A DNA stretch of 64,000 nucleotides, from the NCBI RefSeq assembly GCF_039543185.1, contig NZ_BAABJG010000006.1:844518-908517 (forward strand), written 5' to 3'. This document shows positions 9,112 through 16,539 of this stretch, one piece after another. Each line of letters opens with the position of its first letter. Position 1 is the first letter of the stretch. Under the pieces are notes generated by a model. That model made no database searches, was not told where the DNA came from, and saw nothing but the letters and a program-made list of their open reading frames with translations. The translations under genes and the position numbers were made by a program. Source of the DNA: Paenibacillus_S vulneris. GTDB lineage: Bacteria > Bacillota > Bacilli > Paenibacillales > NBRC-103111.

Positions 9112-10481
9112 GGCTGCACCTCCGTATATTCGATAGGGAACATTTCCAATCCATCGGCAACCTCCATCAAGTGGTAGACGGAAAATTCATACACGGCGCC
9201 GAACGGCACATCGCTTGGGGCAAAAGGAAACGCCAGATTGCCTGCCGTCGCTTTGCGTCCTTCATAGCCGTAGTGCAGGAAGGTCGATCTCACCGAGCTG
9301 CAGATCGCATTCGCCAGCTCCTGCGTCTTCGCCACAACCTCGAATACAACGCCCAACTCATGGGCGGGAGTACGCTGCGGCTCCAGCTCGCCGAGCACGC
9401 CGTTCAATCCATAATTGATAAAATGAATGCGGTAATCGTCCGGCGCAATCTCGCTGTAGTAGTCTCTGACCTGCTGCTTCACAAGCTCCTCTACCTCTTC
9501 AATTCGGGAGATCAGCAGAGGATCGCGCACTCCCGCTACGACGAATGTCCGGTAAGCCACCTTCATGGCGCCTTCCAGCTTGATCTTGTACACCGGCGTC
9601 TCTTCGATCCGGCTGCCTCTCACTTCGACGCTGCCATCACCCAGCTCGGTGAAGGTGCACTGCTCAAGGTTCAGTATCATTCCCGGCCCGTGCAAAATGT
9701 ACGGGTGATCCTTCTCGTAGAACGTATGGGCGGCGACCGATACGGCTGTGCATTTGCGGGCGTCGCTCAGCGGCTGGACGATGAAGGAATCTCGCTTGAG
9801 CGTTCCGAGCATGCTGTCCTTCGTCGTCCCCGGCTCTGCCGATAAGGCGGCGCATTCGAGGATTTTGCCGAGATGATAGGCGAGCGCCGTATCGAAGCCG
9901 TGGTACATCGCGACCGCCGCGAACGGCGAAGGATCATAAGCGCGGCCACAGACGATGATATCTGCTCCGGCTGCAAGAGCTTCGATGATCGGCTCGTGGC
10001 CCATCTGCGCGACGATGCGGCTGGTCGCCTCCAGTCTTTCCTGCGTCAGCGGCGCTACCGACAAGCCAAGCGGCTCGCACTGTCCGGCTTGCTGCTTCGC
10101 TGCCACAACCTCATGGGGGATATCCGCCCATATGGTGGCGAGCTTGACTCCGCCGATCGCGTGCTCCTGCAGGATCTCCATAATGATCGACTGTGTCCAT
10201 TCCACATGGACCTTCGCCCCGCTTCCTCCGGCAGAGCCAATGATGACCGGGATGCCTGCCTTAACGCCTTCCGTAATAATGATCTCCAGGTCCTTCTTGC
10301 AGGCCTGCCTGCTGACAATGGCCGTTCCCGCGCCCAGCTTGTGAGGCCCTGCGTCGGTGGAACCGGCATCCACTACGATCGCATCCGGCTCATGCGCCAT
10401 GCCTTTCAGGAAGGACGCCTTGGGAAAACCGTACCCCAGCATGCCGCAAGGGGCCAGTATTTTGAATTGTTCTTTTGTCAT
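9108..10481 (-). CDS. AtuA-like (DUF1446) family protein
   Basis: The 457-residue protein starts at the ATG after GGAGGGAATAT; the longer in-frame start seven codons upstream lacks such a site. It matches the acyclic-terpene-utilisation AtuA/DUF1446 family along its full length. The visible blocks are APCGMLGYGFP, DAGSTDAGPHKLGAG, GSAGGSG, CGRAYDPSPFAA and HGPGMILNLEQ. The family name comes from a terpene pathway gene of unknown biochemical role, and members occur in varied catabolic operons. Here it heads a minus-strand operon with DUF4387 and AraC genes and has a perfect GntR-type palindrome in its promoter. A role in breakdown of a carbon source is inferred. Confidence 0.88.
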   Translation of the reverse strand: MTKEQFKILAPCGMLGYGFPKASFLKGMAHEPDAIVVDAGSTDAGPHKLGAGTAIVSRQACKKDLEIIITEGVKAGIPVIIGSAGGSGAKVHVEWTQSIIMEILQEHAIGGVKLATIWADIPHEVVAAKQQAGQCEPLGLSVAPLTQERLEATSRIVAQMGHEPIIEALAAGADIIVCGRAYDPSPFAAVAMYHGFDTALAYHLGKILECAALSAEPGTTKDSMLGTLKRDSFIVQPLSDARKCTAVSVAAHTFYEKDHPYILHGPGMILNLEQCTFTELGDGSVEVRGSRIEETPVYKIKLEGAMKVAYRTFVVAGVRDPLLISRIEEVEELVKQQVRDYYSEIAPDDYRIHFINYGLNGVLGELEPQRTPAHELGVVFEVVAKTQELANAICSSVRSTFLHYGYEGRKATAGNLAFPFAPSDVPFGAVYEFSVYHLMEVADGLEMFPIEYTEVQP

Positions 10482-10707
10482 ATATTCCCTCCATTTGTCC
10501 AAGCTGCATCGATGTTGTGTTTGGTGTTATTGCTGCTCTGCATACTGCTAAGCTTCTGCTGAGGAACGAAGGCTTGCTCCAGCAGGAGCTCATGCTCGAA
10601 GCGTGCATCGCTGTTGTAATCGGTTACAACAAGGCCTTTAGAAGCTGTTGCTAACGGAAAGAAAGCTCTAATGCAGATTAGTCCGATGGAGAAAAAGGTA
10701 TTTTTGG

Positions 10708-10736
10708 ATAATTGGGTGACCCAATTAAATGATCAA
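10708..10736 (-). promoter_or_regulatory. AtuA-operon promoter with GntR operator
   Basis: A perfect 17-bp palindrome, AATTGGGTGACCCAATT (10710-10726), lies between TTGATC (10731-10736) and AATTAT (10708-10713), which are 17 nt apart and could be the -35 and weak -10. A near-identical palindrome precedes the adjacent gntR gene. Symmetric sites with TTGGGT/ACCCAA halves fit FadR-subfamily GntR proteins. Binding here would block RNA polymerase. The coding start is about 225 nt downstream. Confidence 0.75.
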
Positions 10737-10746
10737 AAGGATGCGG

Positions 10747-11457
10747 TCATCCGTTTGATTCCACTTTATTCAACATAATATTTTGCTTCACTTGGCCGAT
10801 ATGGAACAGCAGCGCTTCCTTCGCCTTCTGAGGGTCCTTCTCTTTAATCGCTTGGAGAATTTGAAAATGCTCTTTATAGACTTCCGCTTTCCGGCCAGGG
10901 ATATCGACGGTCTTCGTCGCTGTCTTCTGCAGGAGATCCATATGCAGCTCGATCAAATTGACCAGCACGACATTGTGCGTCGCCTTGGCAATGGATAGAT
11001 GAAACGCCTGGTCAGGACTCATCGGATCGTCCGAATCGCTGTCGATGGTGCCCCATCGTTCAAGAGCGCTTTCTATTTCCTGAATATCTTGCTCCGTCGC
11101 CCGCTTTGCCGCCAGCTCCACAATGCCGGTCTCGAAAATTTCCCGCGCTTCCAGCAGCTCGATAATCGTCGCTCTCTCGATGTTCTCGATAATCCGTTTC
11201 TGGTCTTCGGCTTTGCTGAGATTTTTGCTAAGAAAGCGTCCTCCGCCCGGGCGGGTCTCGATCAGTCCTTCCCGCTCCAAGATGCGGAAGGCTTCGCGCA
11301 GAGTCCCTCTGCTGATGCCAAATGCTTGAGCCAGCTCCCTCTCCGTAGGCAGTACATCGCCCGGAGACAGATTGCCTTCGAGAATCAGGTTCTCGATCTG
11401 CTCGATGACGTCCTCGTACACCCTATGGTATTTAATCTTCTTAATGGTCATGGTCAT
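10747..11457 (-). CDS. GntR-family (FadR subfamily) transcriptional regulator
   Basis: The 236-residue protein has the GntR winged helix (about 10-75, with LSPGDVLPTERELAQAFGISR and TLREAFRILEREGLIETRPGGG) followed by an all-helical FCD ligand domain (about 90-225). I start it at the ATG after AAAGG, rather than 16 codons earlier. Nearly identical palindromes in its own promoter and in the AtuA-operon promoter point to autoregulation and control of the downstream catabolic operon. FCD domains usually bind small organic acids with a metal ion, so an acid intermediate is the likely inducer. Confidence 0.9.
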   Translation of the reverse strand: MTMTIKKIKYHRVYEDVIEQIENLILEGNLSPGDVLPTERELAQAFGISRGTLREAFRILEREGLIETRPGGGRFLSKNLSKAEDQKRIIENIERATIIELLEAREIFETGIVELAAKRATEQDIQEIESALERWGTIDSDSDDPMSPDQAFHLSIAKATHNVVLVNLIELHMDLLQKTATKTVDIPGRKAEVYKEHFQILQAIKEKDPQKAKEALLFHIGQVKQNIMLNKVESNG

Positions 11458-11490
11458 TAACCTTTCTGTGTCATGATGACTCAACAGGGT

Positions 11491-11548
11491 AATTGGATCA
11501 CCCAATTAACCACAACTTCATACTAATCAGGATCAGGGGATGTGTCAA
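11491..11548 (-). promoter_or_regulatory. gntR promoter and autoregulatory operator
   Basis: On the minus strand TTGACA (11543-11548) and TAGTAT (11520-11525) are spaced by 17 nt. The palindrome AATTGGGTGATCCAATT (11491-11507) lies directly downstream, at about +6 to +22. It differs from the AtuA-operon palindrome at a single base. This supports negative autoregulation by a roadblock. Confidence 0.75.
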
Positions 11549-11583
11549 GAGTTTTTTGTATACGCTTACTGAAGCAGCGCTGT

Positions 11584-12006
11584 TCAAAAGCATACAATCC
11601 CATAAGCTAACCCGAAGAAAAAGCATAGCGGGCTATAAAGCCAAGTATCATTTCTAGCGAAATTAGAATGGGTTATTTTCTTGAAAAATCCTATATAGTT
11701 GAAATCACCTATCGCTCGAAGAAAGAACACGATAGTACAAGCCATACAGCCCCAGCGTGTCCATACCATTGGCTTACAATAAGGCACATAGCCGCTCTGA
11801 ATAAGAAGAACAGAGCACACGCCGAACAGAAGCACAGCGACAATCAATGTACCGACCTTGCCAGGAACAAAAACAGGCTTACCGGTTCCCGTTCGGGTAG
11901 GTATTGCCGCCGCGCTTCCCCACCGTCCCCCAAAGGCCCAGTAAACATGCAGGATGCCGATGCAGCTTAAAAGACTTAGTGCAGAAATAATCATGACAAA
12001 TTTCAT
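11584..12006 (-). CDS. DUF3995-family membrane protein
   Basis: The 140-residue protein begins at the ATG preceded by GAGGAGG; the longer in-frame ORF runs into the tetR gene and is rejected. It has four hydrophobic segments (about 5-25, 48-70, 80-105 and 118-140) and the HVYWAFGGRWG segment typical of the DUF3995 family of small membrane proteins. Its function is unknown. A palindrome shared with the tetR promoter lies 58 nt upstream of the start, so it is very likely the target of that repressor. Confidence 0.8.
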   Translation of the reverse strand: MKFVMIISALSLLSCIGILHVYWAFGGRWGSAAAIPTRTGTGKPVFVPGKVGTLIVAVLLFGVCSVLLIQSGYVPYCKPMVWTRWGCMACTIVFFLRAIGDFNYIGFFKKITHSNFARNDTWLYSPLCFFFGLAYGIVCF

Positions 12007-12063
12007 GGCAAAGTCCTCCTCATCCCGATTTTCTTGCAAAAAGTGTACAACCAATTCGCCGAA

Positions 12064-12081
12064 ACATACGCTGGCGTATGT
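12064..12081. promoter_or_regulatory. TetR operator upstream of the DUF3995 gene
   Basis: ACATACGCTGGCGTATGT is a palindrome with 8-bp perfect arms and a 2-bp centre. It lies between the tetR stop and the DUF3995 start. A related site, sharing the arm GCGTATGT and the ATACG block of the other arm, precedes tetR itself. Confidence 0.75.
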
Positions 12082-12149
12082 AATGCCATTTTTTATGTCC
12101 CTTCCGGGCTGCACAGCTGGCTGTACAACCGTATTAGGGACATCCATGA

Positions 12150-12662
12150 TCATATTTTGGATAAAATCAGCAGTAGTCCTTTTGCATCCCAGTCTATGTT
12201 AGACTCAAACCGAACCATCCATCCCACATAGGCCATATAAGTGAGTCGAGCCCGTTCTATCGCTTCCGAGGCCTGCAGCCCTTTTCTTTGATACAGGATG
12301 GCAACATAGCGGATTCTTTGCTCTTCGATTCCAGCTAACCGGGCAGCCAGAGCAGGGTCATCCTTCGCCCATGCATAAATGGCCTTCTCCAATCGTTTAT
12401 CGCTATCCATGCTAATATGAAGCAGCTGCTCCAATGTGATTTGATCTTGCTCCGAACTACGAATGATCCGTTGTGTCGCATTCTCTTCCCAATGATCCAT
12501 TATAGAGTCCAGCAGCTCCTGGCGGTCTCGGAAATGGTGGTAAAAGCTCCCTTTACTAATTAGAAGCACTCGAGCGAGCGCCTCGACCCGAACGGCGTGG
12601 ACACCAGCCTCAGCCAATGTACGGACCCCCGCTTGGACCCAATCTTCTCTCGTTAATTGCAT
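12150..12662 (-). CDS. TetR-family transcriptional regulator
   Basis: The 170-residue repressor has a standard TetR N-terminal helix-turn-helix (about 10-50, with VEALARVLLISKGSFYHHFRDRQELL) and a short helical ligand domain. GAGGTGAG precedes the ATG. It is followed by the DUF3995 gene on the same strand. Two related palindromes, one in front of each gene, indicate that it represses both. The inducer is unknown. Confidence 0.9.
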   Translation of the reverse strand: MQLTREDWVQAGVRTLAEAGVHAVRVEALARVLLISKGSFYHHFRDRQELLDSIMDHWEENATQRIIRSSEQDQITLEQLLHISMDSDKRLEKAIYAWAKDDPALAARLAGIEEQRIRYVAILYQRKGLQASEAIERARLTYMAYVGWMVRFESNIDWDAKGLLLILSKI

Positions 12663-12673
12663 AACTCACCTCA

Positions 12674-12691
12674 GGATACGGCAGCGTATGT
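12674..12691. promoter_or_regulatory. TetR autoregulatory operator
   Basis: GGATACGGCAGCGTATGT sits 12 nt upstream of the tetR start codon. It contains the palindromic arms ATACG and CGTAT and shares 13 of 18 positions with the site upstream of the DUF3995 gene. Binding here would block transcription near the ribosome binding site. Confidence 0.65.
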
Positions 12692-12777
12692 TTTAACAAT
12701 AGACCTAAATGTTTACGAAGTCAACAGCGACCCTTAGGTTAGGCGACCAAATACAAATCGGATATAGACAGGCAATC

Positions 12778-13143
12778 CTACTTCTTCACCACCGCAATCG
12801 TCTCCTCTTTTCCATCCCATTGAATACGGACTTTAAAGCTCTTTTCCTCCTCATAAGGCTTGGTCATCGTCCCTTTTCCCGTCATCACAAGGTGGTGCGA
12901 TTGGGTATCGCTCTTCCCTTTGCTATTGAAATTTTTGCTGTTCTCAAAGGCATACTCTACTTTCGATATAGGCTGGCTTTCCTTTCCGATATACTCGATA
13001 GCGTAGGATTGAACTTTTGCGGATAGATCCACCGAGCAATCGACTTTCCATAACTCGCTATTCCCGCTAAATGCAATGGGCTGTGAGCAGCCTGCCAGTA
13101 TGAATAAACCTGCAAGGATCAGACAAACCATCCATCGTTTCAT
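12778..13143 (-). CDS. Small lipoprotein of unknown function
   Basis: The 121-residue protein starts at the second of two close ATG codons, which has the proper distance from AGGGGG. A signal peptide ends in the lipobox ILAGC with Cys19 as the lipid anchor. The rest is polar and beta-rich, with no motif that I recognise. It would be attached to the outer face of the membrane. Confidence 0.7.
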   Translation of the reverse strand: MKRWMVCLILAGLFILAGCSQPIAFSGNSELWKVDCSVDLSAKVQSYAIEYIGKESQPISKVEYAFENSKNFNSKGKSDTQSHHLVMTGKGTMTKPYEEEKSFKVRIQWDGKEETIAVVKK

Positions 13144-13262
13144 CGTCATTCCCCCTTACTTATTGGAATTAGTTATGGTACTTAGTCTACCTTCCAAAAC
13201 TTAACAGATTGTCATACGAATTCTTAATCCTTCCTTAAAATCTGATCTTCCCCGCCCGCAGC

Positions 13263-13297
13263 AAAAAAACCGACACGGCGGCATGGCCAGCGTCGGC
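13263..13297 (-). terminator. Intrinsic terminator after the TraX-like gene
   Basis: On the minus strand a GC-rich hairpin (13270-13297, outer stem CCGAC/GTCGG) is followed by seven T residues. It lies 17 nt past the TraX-like stop codon. Confidence 0.8.
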
Positions 13298-13313
13298 TTT
13301 GTGACATTTATCT

Positions 13314-13946
13314 TTATGGCTTCATAGACAATATAAATTCCACTATCGCAAGCACCATCAAGTGTACAGGGTAAAAGCTTCTCCATACCCACTTGGGCAT
13401 CCGAATTCCTTCCACCCGCTTCCATACGGCCGGAGCGTACACAATGGCTATCGTTGTAATGATGCTGTAGGCTTCGATAACCCATCCCTTCAGAAATAAA
13501 AACAAGACGTTCAATGCAAAATGGTACAACACCATCGAATGGCTTTTCATATATTTATAGATCAGCACCAGCAGCACGCCGTACAAGCCGTAGTCGAAGC
13601 TGAAAGCCTCCATACCGGCCGATAAGACCATTGCCGCGGGGACCCAGACCCATTTTGCCGTATGATCGATAAGATATAAAATGATGACGCACATCAGCAG
13701 CGTTCCTACCGCGTTCACTCCTCGGGTACCAAACGCCAGCATGAAGGGAACCTGCGAGATGAGAGCGATGAGAAAGAGACGAACCGTATACAGCTTCAAA
13801 TTCCTTGTTCGGCTGTATCCCAGCACAATAAAGTAAGCATAGATGGGAAAAGCAATCCGCCCAATCATCCGCCATATCGCTTGATCTTGAAAGAAAACCA
13901 AACCGATATGATCAATTAGCATGGTCAGCATGGCAATAAGCTGCAT
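13314..13946 (-). CDS. TraX-family membrane protein
   Basis: The 210-residue protein begins at the ATG downstream of AAGGGGG. It has about seven hydrophobic segments and the TraX signatures MLIDHIGLVFF near the N-terminus and GRIAFPIYAYFIVLGYSRTRN shortly after. TraX was named for F-pilin acetylation, but chromosomal homologues in Bacillota are of unknown function and resemble membrane acyltransferases. There are no conjugation genes nearby. Confidence 0.8.
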   Translation of the reverse strand: MQLIAMLTMLIDHIGLVFFQDQAIWRMIGRIAFPIYAYFIVLGYSRTRNLKLYTVRLFLIALISQVPFMLAFGTRGVNAVGTLLMCVIILYLIDHTAKWVWVPAAMVLSAGMEAFSFDYGLYGVLLVLIYKYMKSHSMVLYHFALNVLFLFLKGWVIEAYSIITTIAIVYAPAVWKRVEGIRMPKWVWRSFYPVHLMVLAIVEFILSMKP

Positions 13947-14070
13947 CCGGGTTTCCCCCTTCAATAAGAGTCTCACATCTTAAGAATATACTGCCGACAG
14001 GCCATCTGTACAGCGGACTACTCCCGATGATGAAGGTGTATATGGACGGTTGCTCTCCTTGGGACACTTC

Positions 14071-15390
14071 TTACTTAGCCGCATCTCTCACACGGATTTC
14101 AGCCGCTTTCACGTGGCAAGGCAGCTGTTCGTAGGCACCCAGCTCACGAATCATCGGATACAGACCCCGAAGCGCTTCCCGGTTCAGCTTCCCGATCGTC
14201 GACACCTTCACCATATCTTTGGAGGTCACCCCTGAGAATGACCTGGCAAAATGATTCGTAGGCAGCACGGCTGTAATGCCTATCCCGTAATTAGCTGCGG
14301 AGAACGGCGTACTGCCGCCGATCAGAATTTCCCCTGCATGGCGCACCAGCTCCATGACCCGCTTCTCCTGCTCTTCTGCACAAACAATCATCAAGTGCTC
14401 GGGGGCAAATGCATTGATAAAATCACAAGCTTGCCCGATATCCGGCGCAACAATAATGGCTCCTTTGCCCTCAGGGCCGAATACTTGCCGTAAGTAAGTC
14501 TTTCTTGCTCCTTCCACTTCTTCGATGCATTCATAGAGCTGCTTCTCTACTTGGGATGCCAGCTCCGCAGAGGTCGTCACCAGAATGGAGGTGGAGTCGG
14601 GGCCATGCTCCGCCTCGTTGATGAGATCATAAGCGGTTAGCCGGGGATCGGCCGTTTCATCAGCAACAATGCTACTTTCCGTAGGACCGATGCCAAGCGC
14701 GCTCCTTTTGCCGCAGGTCATAGCTAGGCTCATGGCCGCTGCGATGCCGCCCGGACCCGGACCGAAAATACCGTCTGCCTCAGGGATCGACTCGGTTCCT
14801 TGGGCTAAGCCTGCGATGACAGCTACGCCATTGCCGATGACGAACCGGTCTGCTCCGGCCAGCTTCGCAGCCGCTACGGTACCCGGGTCGGCAGAGCCGT
14901 CCTTTAGCGGAGGCATGCCGACGATAATCTCAGGGACACCCGCTGCTTTTGCCGCGGCAACCAGCATGATGGAGGTGGATAGGAGCGGCCCCTTCCTGGC
15001 CGGAATCCATATGCCTACGCGGTCCAGTGGAGTCACCTTTTCACCGACTATCGTTCCGGGGCGAATTTCCCGCTCCCACGAGGAGGGCAGCAAAGCCCGA
15101 TTTACCTCCTGCACATGCCGTATCGCCTGCTCCACCGCATTGAGCAAGGAAGAAGGCAAGGAAGTGATACACTCCTGAACATAGCTCTCCGTAAGCAATA
15201 ACTGCTCTACTGTCACACCGTCAAACTTCTGCGTCAAATCTCGGATTGCTTCGTCCCCTTGTGCAGCAACCTCGTCAAAAATTTGCAGAACCCCATTTAA
15301 TACCTCGCGGGTAAACAGCGTTTTGTGCGAGGCCAGCCTCTCCTTTATTAGCTCTTGGTCCTCTGGTAAAACATACATGATTCTCGACAT
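14071..15390 (-). CDS. hisD: Histidinol dehydrogenase-family protein (hisD paralogue)
   Basis: This 439-residue protein aligns with HisD throughout, with the NAD-binding part in the middle and FAPEHL (catalytic Glu331 and His332). Two of the four residues that bind zinc in Escherichia coli HisD are changed. The Gln of SQAEH is Glu259 (NEAEH) and the Asp of GDYASG is Asn368 (ANYGIG); His262 and His426 remain. It may therefore be a divergent histidinol dehydrogenase or an alcohol dehydrogenase paralogue with another substrate. No other histidine-biosynthesis gene is adjacent. It is preceded by a 260-nt leader with a His-codon ORF, competing hairpins and a terminator, which implies control by histidine availability and favours a role in histidine synthesis. 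A GGAGG lies 13 nt upstream of the start. Confidence 0.85.
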   Translation of the reverse strand: MSRIMYVLPEDQELIKERLASHKTLFTREVLNGVLQIFDEVAAQGDEAIRDLTQKFDGVTVEQLLLTESYVQECITSLPSSLLNAVEQAIRHVQEVNRALLPSSWEREIRPGTIVGEKVTPLDRVGIWIPARKGPLLSTSIMLVAAAKAAGVPEIIVGMPPLKDGSADPGTVAAAKLAGADRFVIGNGVAVIAGLAQGTESIPEADGIFGPGPGGIAAAMSLAMTCGKRSALGIGPTESSIVADETADPRLTAYDLINEAEHGPDSTSILVTTSAELASQVEKQLYECIEEVEGARKTYLRQVFGPEGKGAIIVAPDIGQACDFINAFAPEHLMIVCAEEQEKRVMELVRHAGEILIGGSTPFSAANYGIGITAVLPTNHFARSFSGVTSKDMVKVSTIGKLNREALRGLYPMIRELGAYEQLPCHVKAAEIRVRDAAK

Positions 15391-15454
15391 CCTTCATCGA
15401 CCTCCAATAATTTTAATGGCTTCGAAGCTGTTTCAGTAAAGCCCCAAACAATGC

Positions 15455-15574
15455 AAAAAAGAGCCATGCAGGATAATAAAAATACCCGCATGACTCTTAT
15501 GCTTCAAGTCCGCAGGTATAACGCCAAGAAGCGTTTGCACCTACGGACTCGTTAATCCGTATTACAAACGCTTA
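15455..15574 (-). promoter_or_regulatory. Transcription attenuator of the hisD paralogue
   Basis: Read on the minus strand, four pairings can form. Hairpin A pairs AAGCGTTTG (15565-15573, overlapping the leader-peptide stop) with CAAACGCTT (15529-15537). Hairpin B pairs AGTCCGTAGGT (15539-15549) with ACCTGCGGACT (15507-15517), and it excludes A. The B downstream arm, extended to 15519, can instead pair with 15482-15495 over 13 bp with one bulge, forming an antiterminator. The terminator pairs 15486-15498 with 15459-15471 and is followed by T residues to 15455. If the ribosome waits at the first His codon, A can form, B is blocked, and the antiterminator forms. If it reaches the stop it covers the A arm, B forms, and the terminator is released. 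The geometry is read from sequence; the mechanism is inference. Confidence 0.75.
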
Positions 15575-15628
15575 ACTATGATGATGGCTATAGGATTCGA
15601 TGATATAACTATAAGAATTCATATTCAT
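15572..15628 (-). CDS. Histidine-rich leader peptide
   Basis: The 18-codon ORF reads MNMNSYSYIIESYSHHHS. It has GAGGAGG nine nt before the ATG and a good promoter 30 nt upstream. Codons 15-17 are three consecutive His (CAT) codons placed directly before Ser and the stop, and the stop overlaps the first arm of an attenuator hairpin. This is the layout of the his leader peptides of enterobacteria. Bacillota usually control his genes by T-box RNAs or protein regulators, so a translated leader would be unusual. Confidence 0.75.
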   Translation of the reverse strand: MNMNSYSYIIESYSHHHS

Positions 15629-15658
15629 TTCGGTAATCCTCCTCAGCCATTTTGGATT

Positions 15659-15687
15659 ATTATACCGGTGTCCTATCCGTTTGTAAA
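15659..15687 (-). promoter_or_regulatory. Promoter of the hisD leader
   Basis: TTTACA (15682-15687) and TATAAT (15659-15664) are separated by 17 nt on the minus strand. Transcription would begin near 15652, giving a leader of about 260 nt before the hisD start. Confidence 0.75.
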
Positions 15688-15702
15688 TAGTTTCCACAAC
15701 CT

Positions 15703-16440
15703 TTACTTTTTCATGTCTATTACTTGACACCAACGTGCAGACATCGTTATAAAATCCAGGTTGGTCGGCACGGACTTTCTTGTAGTACTCGTACTCCCAA
15801 AAACCTCTCGGATAACCTCCGGATCAATCCGAACCCAGCATACACCCACGGCATGACGAATGGCCCGTTCCACACGGCTTGGAGTGGTTCGATACTTCTC
15901 GGCAATGACCGGATAAACATGACGAGTTATCGCCAAATGAGCCTCAGAATCGCGTAACACGATTAGAATGGCGTCCTTTAAATAGGAAAACCCTTTGATA
16001 TGATTGGGTACGCCTAAGTAACCCAATAGTTGAGTAACCCTTTTCTCTTCCTGAAAAGAATCCGGAGCCAGGCTTGCACGCGAAAGGATTGGTTTGGGAC
16101 TGATATCTACCGCAGCTTGCTGGGAATCTACCGAAACATTCAGCACAACCGGCTTCCCTATCTCATCCAGCTTACTCAATTTCTGCATCAGCTTCTTGTC
16201 CAGTTGGCCGATCATTGATTTCAGACCTTGTATTTCAGTGACTATGGCGTTTATTTTAGGAGATTCGGAAGGACCTGACGATTGAGGCATCGAGGAGAAC
16301 GGCGGCCTCATGTTAGACCATCTATCATTCATTTCGTTAAGCAGCTTCATCATATTCCGCTGGTTCGCTTCCAACTCATACACTTTGTTCGTTAACATCT
16401 TCAATTCCTTTAGCATTGCTTCTTCTAACGTTCCACCCAT
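15703..16440 (-). CDS. Spo0A effector-domain protein lacking a receiver
   Basis: Residues about 130-245 of this 245-residue protein match the DNA-binding domain of Spo0A. GVPNHIKGFSYLKDAI, TRHVYPVIAEKY, TTPSRVERAIRHAVGVCW and PTNLDFI follow the order seen in B. subtilis Spo0A, and the recognition-helix segment SRVERAIRHA is conserved. The phosphoacceptor receiver is absent. Instead, residues 1-110 form a probable coiled coil (about 5-45), a Pro/Ser linker and a second helical stretch. It could bind 0A-box-like DNA constitutively, or form mixed complexes with Spo0A, and so tune sporulation or stationary-phase genes. The C-terminus diverges after PTN. An alternative ATG lies eight codons in. 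Confidence 0.85.
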   Translation of the reverse strand: MGGTLEEAMLKELKMLTNKVYELEANQRNMMKLLNEMNDRWSNMRPPFSSMPQSSGPSESPKINAIVTEIQGLKSMIGQLDKKLMQKLSKLDEIGKPVVLNVSVDSQQAAVDISPKPILSRASLAPDSFQEEKRVTQLLGYLGVPNHIKGFSYLKDAILIVLRDSEAHLAITRHVYPVIAEKYRTTPSRVERAIRHAVGVCWVRIDPEVIREVFGSTSTTRKSVPTNLDFITMSARWCQVIDMKK

Positions 16441-16498
16441 TCTTCTGCCTCTTCTCTATGTAAAAGTTCTGACTCCCTATTTTTCCATCATCTCACAA

Positions 16499-16529
16499 TA
16501 AAATAGAAAAGACCACCATACAAGGTGGA
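16499..16529 (-). terminator. Terminator after the 43-residue ORF
   Basis: On the minus strand a CCACC/GGTGG stem with a short loop is followed by TCTTTTCTATTTTATT. It separates the small ORF from the Spo0A-like gene. Confidence 0.6.
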
Positions 16530-16539
16530 CTCTAGCCTC

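Noticed and set aside
11584..12153. A longer DUF3995 frame starting inside tetR
   Set aside because: The extra 49 codons run over the operator and have no binding site; the ATG after GAGGAGG gives the normal family length.
15391..15660. T-box riboswitch in the hisD leader
   Set aside because: No T-box consensus or specifier loop is visible; a translated His-codon ORF explains the structure better.
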